A stretch of 64,000 nt of DNA from CBDIDH01 sp965277595. Its GTDB lineage: Bacteria; Planctomycetota; Planctomycetia; Isosphaerales; Isosphaeraceae. Below are positions 51,381 through 59,307 of this stretch, one piece after another. A program made the translations under genes and the position numbers. The notes below the pieces were generated by a model. That model ran no database searches. It was not told the origin of the DNA and worked only from the letters and a program-made list of their open reading frames with translations. The stretch is from contig CBDIDH010000002.1 of NCBI GenBank assembly GCA_965277595.1, positions 2,542,001 through 2,606,000 of the forward strand, written 5' to 3'. Position 1 is the stretch's first letter. The number at the start of each line of letters is the position of its first letter.

Positions 51381-53690
51381 CTACTCGCCTCGGTTCCAGT
51401 CGGGCGGCTCGACGCCGAGGAGGTTTCGAACAAAGAAATCGCGTAATCTCCGCTGCCCATACCAATTGCTCCCCGCGCCATGTCCCGCGCCCGGAAACAC
51501 GATGAGTTCAAAATCCTTGCCCGCCTTGATCAATGCGTTCACAACCTGCATCGTCGACGCCGGATCAACGTTGTGGTCCAGTTCGCCGACGGTCAGCAAA
51601 AGTTTCCCCCTGAGCCGGTACGCATTCGTCACGTTGGATGAAGCCGCATACTCGGGACCGACCGGCCAACCCATCCACGCCTCGTTCCACCAGATCTTGT
51701 CCATCCGATTATCATGACACCCGCAATCCGCCACGGCCGCCTTGTAAAAGTCTCCATGCCAGAGCAAGCCCCCCAGCGCATTCTGACCCCCCGCCGAGCC
51801 TCCATAAAGACCTACCCTCGTCAAATCCAGCGCCGGGTCATGAGCCGCCGCGGCCTTGATCCACAAGATCCGATCCGGAAAACCCGCGTCGGCCAGGTTC
51901 TTCCAGCAGACGTCATGAAAGGCTTTCGACCTCCAGTTCGTCCCCATCCCATCGATCTGAACGACGATAAACCCCAGTTCCGCCAGCGCCTGCGACCCAT
52001 GAAACGCCGCGAATGCCTTGGGGACATGCGCCCCGTGCGGCCCCGCGTAAATCTGCTCGATCACCGGGTATTTCTTTGTGGAATCAAAGTTTGTCGGCCG
52101 ATAAATTACCCCGAAAATGTCGGTCTTTCCATCCCTTCCCTTCGCCACGAACCGCTCGGGCGCCCGCCAACCCGCCTCGACAAGTGCCGATGCGTCGGCC
52201 CGTTCCAGTTCGCAAATGAGTGAACCGGTATCCGTTGACCTCAACTCGACGACAGGAGGCAAGTCGACGCGCGAATACGTGTCGATCAAAAATTGACAAT
52301 CGGGTGAAAACGCGACGCTGTGGGTGCCGTCTCCTTCGGTCAAAATCGTTAACCCACTCCCATCAAAATTCGTCCGCGCGTAATGCAGGTAATACGGATC
52401 TTGACCCGGCCAGATGCCCGACGCGTGAAACCAGATCTGTCGCGACTTCGGGTCGATGCGATCAATCCCGCGAACCACCCATTCGCCCTTCGTGACTTGA
52501 TGCTTCCGTTGACCCGTCTCGGCATCGAAGCGGTAAAGATGGTTCCAGCCGTCGCGCTCCGAGGTCGAGAGAATTTCCTTTGTTTCCTCATTTTCAAGGA
52601 TCATGAACTTCTGGCTGTAGTCCACAAACGTCGGACTCGACTCGCCGATCAGGACCGAGGCTGTACCCGTCTCGGCGTCGACCGAGATGACCCGAACCAC
52701 CTGATGCCCGCGCTGATTGTAGACAAACCGGAACCGCGTCGCGTCGGACGACCAGTGGACGTCACTAAGACTGAACGGGTTCTTGAAGAGGTCGTCTTCA
52801 ATCGGAATCGCCTTGCGCGTCGCGACGTCAAAGAGCCTTGGTTTGGATATGGGAAGTCGGTCGCCGGGCTTGGGATATTCGTACGATTCCAACCTCGGCT
52901 GAATCTGGTCGCGGGGTGTTGACTCGATGAGGTTGACCTTCCGGACGTCCCCCTTGCTCGTCTTCAACGCGACGAGCCGCTTCGAGTCGGGCGACCAGAA
53001 AACCCCCTCCTCGTAACGGTCCTCCTCGCGGCCGTCGTCGCTGAGCGCATGCTCCTCCCCGGTCGCCCTGTCGCGCAGGTAAAGATTGAAATTTTTGACA
53101 TGAATCGACTTCTGATCGTCAGGAGATACTCTGCTTCGGGGCGTGTTCGAACGACCCTGGTTCGGTCCTCGTTCCGCCTTGAGGGCTTCGAGCGTGTCCG
53201 ATCCGCTGTCGAACCGCCAGGGCGTGCCGTCAATCTCGATCGTCTTCGCGTTCCCGTCGAACGCCTCGACCTGTTCCAGACGGTTCGAGTCTTCATCAAA
53301 GTGCCATGCTTTACCCAACCCTTCAAACGTCAGCGAGCCAATGCGGATCTTCCCCATTCGATCGATTAGCAAATGCGTGGCCGTCACGGGTTTACCAACT
53401 GCTTTTGTCAACGCCTCGGCGACTTTCCCATGATCAAAGGCCGGGGCGCGAAGACCCTTGAGGACATCAACGCCAATGTATTCCTGACCTCCATGGGCCA
53501 GGTCGCGGCGATACCAGAAGCGCGAGCCATCGGGCGACCAGTGCGGCTTGACGACACCGCCGACAACCTTGTTTCTCAGCCTTCCCGGCAGGGCATCGGC
53601 CCGTTCGTAATCGGCCCTGGTCCCTTGCGCGTGCGCGGCGGTCGAGATCAGAAGGAAGAGAAGGAAGGCCAGACGTCTCGCAACGCTCAT
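51381..53690 (-). CDS. S9-family serine peptidase (DPP-IV-like), exported
   Basis: Prolyl-peptidase family. A signal peptide (RLAFLLFLLISTAAHAQG) begins at the ATG at 53690 with GGGAG upstream; the open frame continues farther but has no support. An N-terminal beta-propeller (about residues 50-480) contains DPP-IV-like repeats such as HWSPDGSRFWYRRDL. The C-terminal alpha/beta hydrolase carries GLYGGSAGGQNALGG (nucleophile Ser), GELDHNVDP (Asp) and FPGAGHGAGSNWY (His). The size (769 residues) is normal. Confidence 0.93.
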   Translation of the reverse strand: MSVARRLAFLLFLLISTAAHAQGTRADYERADALPGRLRNKVVGGVVKPHWSPDGSRFWYRRDLAHGGQEYIGVDVLKGLRAPAFDHGKVAEALTKAVGKPVTATHLLIDRMGKIRIGSLTFEGLGKAWHFDEDSNRLEQVEAFDGNAKTIEIDGTPWRFDSGSDTLEALKAERGPNQGRSNTPRSRVSPDDQKSIHVKNFNLYLRDRATGEEHALSDDGREEDRYEEGVFWSPDSKRLVALKTSKGDVRKVNLIESTPRDQIQPRLESYEYPKPGDRLPISKPRLFDVATRKAIPIEDDLFKNPFSLSDVHWSSDATRFRFVYNQRGHQVVRVISVDAETGTASVLIGESSPTFVDYSQKFMILENEETKEILSTSERDGWNHLYRFDAETGQRKHQVTKGEWVVRGIDRIDPKSRQIWFHASGIWPGQDPYYLHYARTNFDGSGLTILTEGDGTHSVAFSPDCQFLIDTYSRVDLPPVVELRSTDTGSLICELERADASALVEAGWRAPERFVAKGRDGKTDIFGVIYRPTNFDSTKKYPVIEQIYAGPHGAHVPKAFAAFHGSQALAELGFIVVQIDGMGTNWRSKAFHDVCWKNLADAGFPDRILWIKAAAAHDPALDLTRVGLYGGSAGGQNALGGLLWHGDFYKAAVADCGCHDNRMDKIWWNEAWMGWPVGPEYAASSNVTNAYRLRGKLLLTVGELDHNVDPASTMQVVNALIKAGKDFELIVFPGAGHGAGSNWYGQRRLRDFFVRNLLGVEPPDWNRGE

Positions 53691-53949
53691 CAAAAGTAAC
53701 TCCCTGCCTCGATCTCGAAACGGGAACCTCGCCACGACCTCGCCAGTCAACCACGGTCCGCCTCGGCGTGCAATCCTTTCGAGATCGGCGATCGGCCGTC
53801 GCTCTTCGACCGATACTCTTCCAAAGGAGGGGCGAATCCTCAACCTCTTGCGACTTTTCGCGGTGATTGAGTGGCCAATGAAGACCCGGGCGTTTACCCT
53901 TGGTGCTGATCTTGTCATCGAACCGTTGCGCGAACCGAGGCCCCGCCCC

Positions 53950-56019
53950 ATGCTTCTCACGCCGCCGAGAATATCACTCCGGGTCGTCCTCAGTCTCTTG
54001 ACCCTGACCCTCATCCCTACCGCTCACGCCGTCGACGCGGATGCTCCGGCCCTGGCCTACCTGAAATTCATCCGCGCCCAGGCCGCCGCGCTCCGCTCGA
54101 CCGACAAACCGACGACAACTCTCGACGCCTGGACTCATCAGGAAGACGCCATTCGCGAAGGTCTCCTGCACGCCTGGGGCGGCTTTCCGAGCGACCCCTG
54201 TCCTCTCGCGCCCAAGATTCTCGGAACGCTCGACCGCGATGGTTACCGCGTGGAGAAAGTCGTTTTTCAGACCCGGCCCGGCGTGCTCATGACGGCGAAT
54301 GCCTATGTTCCCAAGGTCACCGGCCCAAGACCGGCTCTCCTCATGGTTCATGGCCACTGGAGCGGCGCGAAGCAAGATCCAACCGTGCAGATGCGCTGCA
54401 TCGGCGCGGCGAAGCTCGGTTTCTTCGTGCTCGCCGTTGATGCCTTCGGCGCGGGCGAGCGAGGCGTTGATAAGGCCCTCGGCGAATACCACGGCGCGAT
54501 GACCGGCGCGACTCTCTTGCCCGTCGGCCTGCCGCTCTCGGGGCTTCAGGTCTATGAGAACATGCGAGCCGTCGATTATTTGCTCACCCGTCACGAGGTC
54601 GACGGCGAAAAGATCGGGATCACCGGCGCCAGCGGCGGCGGCAACCAGTCGATGTACGCCGGCGCCTGGGATCAACGGATCAAGTCGGTTGTCCCCGTCT
54701 GCTCGGTCGGCAATTACGGGGCCTATCTCGGCGTCGGCTGTTGCCTCTGCGAACTCGTCCCGGGCGCTCTTCGGTTTACCGAGGAGGCCGGGGTTCTCGG
54801 CCTCGTCGCCCCGCGTGCCCTCAACGTTTTCAACGCCACGGCCGATGCCGTTCAGTTCTCCGTCGCCGCGTCGAACACGTCGATCGCCCTCGCCGAACCG
54901 ATCTTCGCCCTGAACAAAACCCCCGCGAATCTCCGCCATACCATCTTCGAGTCAAAACATGATTACAGCCGCCCGATGCGCGAGGCGATGTACGGCTGGA
55001 TGACCCTCCACCTCAAGGGCGAAGGGGACGGCTCGCCGATCGCCGAACCGGCGATCACGCCCGAAGACCCCGAAACCCTCCGCTGCTATTCCGGGACGAC
55101 CCGTCCCGACGACTTCATGACGATCCCCCGCTTCGCCGCTCTCGAAGGCCGCAAACTCATCGCCGCGAAGCCGATTCCCAGGGACGAAACGGACCAGTTG
55201 AGCACCTTCGAAACCCGTCGCAAGGCGCTCATTGAAACGGTCTTCGGCGGCTTCCCCAGGGTGCCCGCCGTTGTCGTCAACGATCAGGGGCGTCAAAACG
55301 TTCATGCCTTCACCTTCGAATCCGAACCTGGCGTTGAACAGGCTGGCACGCTCATCGCCGCCACCGATGATGACGCTCCGTTCGCGGTTTTGATCGGCTT
55401 TGAAGGGGGCGAGAAAGGCGAGGCCGCTCCTTTTCTCAAGGAGTTGCGGGAAAACGGCTGGTCCGCCCTGACCTTTGATCTCCGGTCGCTGGGGCAGGGG
55501 CCCTGGCCAAGCGATCGCATCCACGACGTTTCTGACCATAACACCGCGGAATGGGCCTTATGGATCGGGCGTCCCTTGCTCGGGCAATGGGTTTTTGACA
55601 CCCGGCGCGTTCTCGACGCCGCCGCTCGGGTGCTTGACGGCCTGCCGGGCGAGGTTGTCCTGATCGGCAAGGGGCGAGGTGCGCTCGTCGCCCTCTGCGC
55701 CGGAGCGATCGAGGATCGGGTCACGCAGGTTGCCGCGATCGACCTGCTCTCAAGCTACGTCAGCGAAACGCCTTATCGCGGCCAGACCCTGGGCGTGATG
55801 GCCCCCGGCATCCTCCGCGAGGTCGGCGACATCCCCCAGATCGCCGCGATGATTCCGACCCGACTCATCATCGCCGGTTCCCTGACACCCGAAGGTAAAC
55901 GCTTGAATGGCGCTGAATTGCATGATGCGTTCGAGAAAATCCACGGACCGGCAAGCGTCACTGTCCAGGAATCAACCGATGTACCGAATCTTGTTCGAAT
56001 GCTCTCGCCCTTGCGATAA
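53950..56019 (+). CDS. Exported tandem alpha/beta hydrolase
   Basis: A signal peptide (ISLRVVLSLLTLTLIPTAHA) is followed by an acetyl-xylan-esterase/prolyl-peptidase-like alpha/beta hydrolase domain with VHGHWSGAKQDPTVQ and the nucleophile elbow IGITGASGGGNQSMYAGAW. The His is probably in FESKHDYSRPMREA. A second hydrolase-like domain (about residues 430-690) has lost its serine elbow: VVLIGKGRGALVALCAGA shows GKGRG instead of GxSxG. Substrate likely an ester on polysaccharide, but this is inference. The gene is divergent from the S9 peptidase. Confidence 0.82.
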   Translation: MLLTPPRISLRVVLSLLTLTLIPTAHAVDADAPALAYLKFIRAQAAALRSTDKPTTTLDAWTHQEDAIREGLLHAWGGFPSDPCPLAPKILGTLDRDGYRVEKVVFQTRPGVLMTANAYVPKVTGPRPALLMVHGHWSGAKQDPTVQMRCIGAAKLGFFVLAVDAFGAGERGVDKALGEYHGAMTGATLLPVGLPLSGLQVYENMRAVDYLLTRHEVDGEKIGITGASGGGNQSMYAGAWDQRIKSVVPVCSVGNYGAYLGVGCCLCELVPGALRFTEEAGVLGLVAPRALNVFNATADAVQFSVAASNTSIALAEPIFALNKTPANLRHTIFESKHDYSRPMREAMYGWMTLHLKGEGDGSPIAEPAITPEDPETLRCYSGTTRPDDFMTIPRFAALEGRKLIAAKPIPRDETDQLSTFETRRKALIETVFGGFPRVPAVVVNDQGRQNVHAFTFESEPGVEQAGTLIAATDDDAPFAVLIGFEGGEKGEAAPFLKELRENGWSALTFDLRSLGQGPWPSDRIHDVSDHNTAEWALWIGRPLLGQWVFDTRRVLDAAARVLDGLPGEVVLIGKGRGALVALCAGAIEDRVTQVAAIDLLSSYVSETPYRGQTLGVMAPGILREVGDIPQIAAMIPTRLIIAGSLTPEGKRLNGAELHDAFEKIHGPASVTVQESTDVPNLVRMLSPLR

Positions 56020-56068
56020 AAAGTCGGGTGGGTCTGAGACTTGACACCCACCCTACGAGCGCCTGAAT

Positions 56069-57202
56069 TTATCGGGTTGAGAACCGATAGATTGTCGTTT
56101 GCCGATACGTTTTGCCAGGTTCGAGGATCGTCGACGGGAAGGAGGGCTGGTTCACCGAGTCGGGAAAGTGCTGGGCTTCGAGACAGAATGCCTGGTGCTG
56201 CTTGTAGGCGACCTTCCCCTTGCCGACGACCGTGCCATCGAGAAAATTTCCCGTATAGAATTGAACACCTGGCTCGGTTGTCAGCATGTCCATCACCCGG
56301 CCTGTGGTCGGTTCATAGACGCGAGCCGCCATCGTCGGCCCGTTCTCGCCGCCGCGAAGAACGTAATTATGATCATAGCCAATTGGCTCGGCCTTCAGCT
56401 GGTTGTATCGCGAGCCGATCTCGATTGGCTTTGTGAAATCGAGTGGTGTCTCTTTTACTGATGCGAGTTCTCCCGTGGGGATCAATGAGGCGTTGCTTGG
56501 CGTGTACCGATCCGCGGCGATCATGAGTTCATGCTGATCGATGGTGCCCGAGGCCGGTCCGGCGAGGTTAAAATAGCTATGATTCGTGAGGTTCACGGGG
56601 GTTGCCTTATCGGTCGTCGCCGCGTAGTCGATCTTGACGGCGTTGTCGGCGGTGACCGTGTAGGTGACCGAGACCTTGAGGTTTCCGGGATAGCCTTCCT
56701 CGCCGTCGCGGCTCAGATAGGTGAACTTCACGGCGGGACCGTCGGCGGTTGAGAGTTCCTCCGCTTCCCAGATGGCCTTGTCGAACCCCTTGAGACCGCC
56801 GTGAAGGGCGTTCTCGCCGTTGTTTTTGGCGACCTTGTAGGTCTGGCCGTGAACGCGGAACTCACCTCCGGCGATCCGGTTGGCGAACCGGCCGACGGTC
56901 GCCCCGAAGTAGGGATGTGAGCCGAGGTAGCCCTTGAGGTCGTCAAATCCGAGGACGACGTCGCCGACCTTGCCGTCGCGGTCGGGAACGTCAAGCTCAG
57001 TGAGGATCGCGCCAAAGGTCATGACCCTGGCGGTGATCTTGCCGTTGGTCAGTGTGTAAAGCTCGACCGTTTGACCGTCGGCTGTCTTGCCGAATTCCAT
57101 CTTCGTCACCTTTCCCGCCGCGCTGGCCTGACCCGTCCCGAACGCACCGAGCGCCAGGACGACCGACCCGACGACGGCCGCCCATGTTTTCATTCTTCGC
57201 AT
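56069..57202 (-). CDS. Exported aldose 1-epimerase (GalM-like)
   Basis: Interconverts alpha and beta anomers of an aldohexose. A signal peptide (WAAVVGSVVLALGAFGTGQ) makes it extracytoplasmic. Family motifs: YFGATVGRFANRIAGGEF, NNGENALHGGLKGFDKAIW, VNLTNHSYFNLAGP (catalytic His) and YDHNYVLRG, plus FCLEAQHFPDSVN with the catalytic Glu. The ATG at 57202 has AAGGAC upstream. It lies near, but not next to, the sugar-oxidation operon. It may act on sugars released outside the cell. Confidence 0.92.
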   Translation of the reverse strand: MRRMKTWAAVVGSVVLALGAFGTGQASAAGKVTKMEFGKTADGQTVELYTLTNGKITARVMTFGAILTELDVPDRDGKVGDVVLGFDDLKGYLGSHPYFGATVGRFANRIAGGEFRVHGQTYKVAKNNGENALHGGLKGFDKAIWEAEELSTADGPAVKFTYLSRDGEEGYPGNLKVSVTYTVTADNAVKIDYAATTDKATPVNLTNHSYFNLAGPASGTIDQHELMIAADRYTPSNASLIPTGELASVKETPLDFTKPIEIGSRYNQLKAEPIGYDHNYVLRGGENGPTMAARVYEPTTGRVMDMLTTEPGVQFYTGNFLDGTVVGKGKVAYKQHQAFCLEAQHFPDSVNQPSFPSTILEPGKTYRQTTIYRFSTR

Positions 57203-57382
57203 CTTGTGACTGTCCTTCCGAGATCTCGACCGACCGACCGATTGACCCGTGCCTGTCGCCCGATCATACCGGCCTCGTTCCGCTTGAGAAAGAAGCGACC
57301 CCGACCCTCGCGCGTTCCTTCTCCAGCGGTATGGATGGCCGCGGGCCTCGAAATTCCCTGTCCGTCCGCTCCTCGACTCTTC

Positions 57383-57417
57383 CCATTGGTCATTGGTCAT
57401 TGGTCATTGGTCATTGT
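57383..57417. repeat. Tandem heptamer repeat, ATTGGTC x4-5
   Basis: More than four perfect tandem copies of ATTGGTC in the gap between two minus-strand genes. This is the mirror orientation of the array at 31390-31427. Confidence 0.9.
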
Positions 57418-57421
57418 TCGT

Positions 57422-58228
57422 TCACGCATTTGTTGCATTGAGCCGGTGCGCGATCGCCGTGAAGAGGCGACGCGGGGCCAGGCGGGTGGAGAGGGTGAGC
57501 AACTGGTTTTTCAGGCCAGTGACCTTGACCCTCTGCCCGCGCATCAGGGCGTCATAACCCATCCGGGCCACCGCGTCGGCGTCCATCGTCTTGTTTCGAA
57601 ACAGGGCGGAGGTCGTCAAACCGGCGACGTCGGCGAAGGCGGTTTCAGTCGGTCCCGGACAGAGCGCGGTGACCTTGACGCCGAATGGTTCAACCTCGGC
57701 CGCGACCGCCTCGGAGAACGAGAGGACATACGCCTTGCTCGCGTAATAGTTGGCCATCAAGGGACCGGGGCCGAACCCGGCCGTGGACGCGACGTTGAGA
57801 ATCCAGCCCTTGCGACGCGCGATCATCCCCGGCAGGACGAGCCGGGTCAGGTGCATCAAGGCGACGATGTTAACCTGAACAAGATTCATTTCCGCCGCTT
57901 CCGCGTTCTCGGCAAAAGGGCCGTGATTGGCGAATCCGGCGTTATTCACCAGCGCATTGATCTCCAGTCCCAGCCCGTTTTGAACCTGGTCGACGATCTC
58001 GCGAGGCGCCTCGGGGCGGGCGAGGTCGGCGGCGAGGACGTGGGCCTTGATCGGATAAGTCTGTGCGAGTTCAACGGCCAGGGCGTTGAGTCGGTCCTCG
58101 CGGCGGGCGACGAGGACGAGGTCAAAGCCTCCCTCGGCGAAACGTCGGGCCAGGCGATCGCCGATCCCGCTGGAAGCCCCCGTGACAACTGCCGTGCGCC
58201 GGGGCGTTTCGGTCTTCGACGGGTTCAT
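57422..58228 (-). CDS. SDR-family oxidoreductase
   Basis: Short-chain dehydrogenase. Cofactor motif AVVTGASSGIGDRLARRF; NNAGFANHGPF; active site Ser in NVASTAGFGPGP and YxxxK in NYYASKAYVLSFSEA. The ATG at 58228 starts the product (268 residues); the open frame extends far upstream but only as spurious sequence. The C-terminal half resembles the DltE/SDR type acting on lipids or on short carbonyls, but the substrate is unknown. Likely NADP-dependent by the Ser-Ser-Gly-Ile-Gly motif followed by Arg. Confidence 0.88.
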   Translation of the reverse strand: MNPSKTETPRRTAVVTGASSGIGDRLARRFAEGGFDLVLVARREDRLNALAVELAQTYPIKAHVLAADLARPEAPREIVDQVQNGLGLEINALVNNAGFANHGPFAENAEAAEMNLVQVNIVALMHLTRLVLPGMIARRKGWILNVASTAGFGPGPLMANYYASKAYVLSFSEAVAAEVEPFGVKVTALCPGPTETAFADVAGLTTSALFRNKTMDADAVARMGYDALMRGQRVKVTGLKNQLLTLSTRLAPRRLFTAIAHRLNATNA

Positions 58229-58537
58229 GGTGGTCGGGTCAAACCCCCTCAGAACTGGAGCACGGTCGGTTCGACGCGAAAGGCAAGGGACGGAGTGTAT
58301 CGGAAGCCGACTCGAACGGGCAACCACCGTCGACCTTGCAAAATTTCCCGTTCCATCACGAACAGGCGGCACAACCGGCCGAGAGGCATCGGACCACCGA
58401 GGAGGCATCAAGAGGCGGAGTGCCCGGCCTGCCGATGATTCTCCCATCCGGGATCGAGAACGGGACCTGCCCCGATCGATCGACTGACCCCAATCGAACG
58501 ACTGGTAGCAGACACATATTAATAGGAGGGATGTCTC
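58229..58537. other. Intergenic region
   Basis: Divergent promoter space between the SDR gene and the small exported gene. GGAGGG (58525-58530) is the downstream gene's ribosome-binding site. I see nothing else. Confidence 0.5.
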
Positions 58538-58900
58538 ATGCGTCGCACTCTCGGACTGGCGATCGCCGCCGGCCTTGCGCTCTTGCTTTGGGCCTCGGCC
58601 GCTCGGGCGCAGGCGTACGGCCCACTTGGGAACGGACCGGCGACCGGCCGTTATCTCAACGAAGGGGTCGGCTACATGCCCACTCCGCCGGTCTCGATTT
58701 ACGCGACCGACATGCTTCCCGAATCGCTCTCGCACCCCTGGGTGATGGTTCCGCGCTACAGCACGCTCGCCCCCTCGCTCCGCTTTGGCGACCCCTTTTC
58801 TCCGTACGGCTATTACACCCGATACGCCTACTACGCGACCGGTCCCTACCCCGCCGTGACTCGTCCTTACGTCCGCTTTGACAAGCACTGGCACGACTGA
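58538..58900 (+). CDS. Small exported protein rich in Tyr and Pro
   Basis: Unknown. A strong AGGAGGG site precedes the ATG. A clear signal peptide (LGLAIAAGLALLLWASAARA, cleavage after AQA) is followed by a mature part of about 95 residues rich in Tyr, Pro and aromatic residues: GYMPTPPVSIYATDM, YSTLAPSLRFGDPFSPYG and YYTRYAYYATGPYPA. No Cys occurs in the mature part. The aromatic composition recalls small cell-surface or coat proteins. It is followed by a hairpin terminator. Confidence 0.75.
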   Translation: MRRTLGLAIAAGLALLLWASAARAQAYGPLGNGPATGRYLNEGVGYMPTPPVSIYATDMLPESLSHPWVMVPRYSTLAPSLRFGDPFSPYGYYTRYAYYATGPYPAVTRPYVRFDKHWHD

Positions 58901-58934
58901 GCCATCCGGCCCCCACAATTCCACGGTCACTCTC

Positions 58935-58964
58935 GCCCGGAGCCGAATTGTTCGGAGTCCGGGC
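58935..58964 (+). terminator. Hairpin terminator after the small exported gene
   Basis: GCCCGGAGCCGAA pairs with TTCGGAGTCCGGGC with a small mismatch, followed by TTCTTG. Confidence 0.65.
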
Positions 58965-59307
58965 TTCTTGCGTTTACGGGAAAAAATTTGCACTTGATCC
59001 AGTGGCTCGATTCAACGCGGGACACGATGATCCTCTTGACGGTTTCGGGTAAAATGTGGGTTCATCGACCCACCAGGTTGACGCTTGATATCCTACAGGC
59101 TTCTTGCCCGCGCGCGGTTTGTGCCGTGGCGAGAAGGCGACATTCCAGGAGATTGAGACGGCCCGACACTGGTAAAGAAAAGGGTCGGTACGGCGGAGAG
59201 CGGCCGGGGTTCCTCCTTTTAGGCGAACCCTGGCCCGGCAAGACCCCGGCCCAAGGCCCCGGACGGGGTCGACCTAACCGCAAGGACGCCCCCGGGGGTG
59301 CGAGATA
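58965..59307 (+). promoter_or_regulatory. Long GC-rich leader upstream of the NRPS gene
   Basis: About 340 bases without a gene. The last ~80 bases include inverted GACCCCG...CGGGGTC (about 59242-59270) and CCCCCGGGGG close to the start codon, so the messenger leader can fold. I could not match it to a known riboswitch. No clear ribosome-binding site lies before ATG 59308 or 59314. Confidence 0.35.

Noticed and set aside
58965..59307. Cyclic-di-GMP or other known riboswitch before the NRPS gene
   Set aside because: The GC-rich stems do not contain the conserved cores I know; only an uncharacterised leader can be stated.
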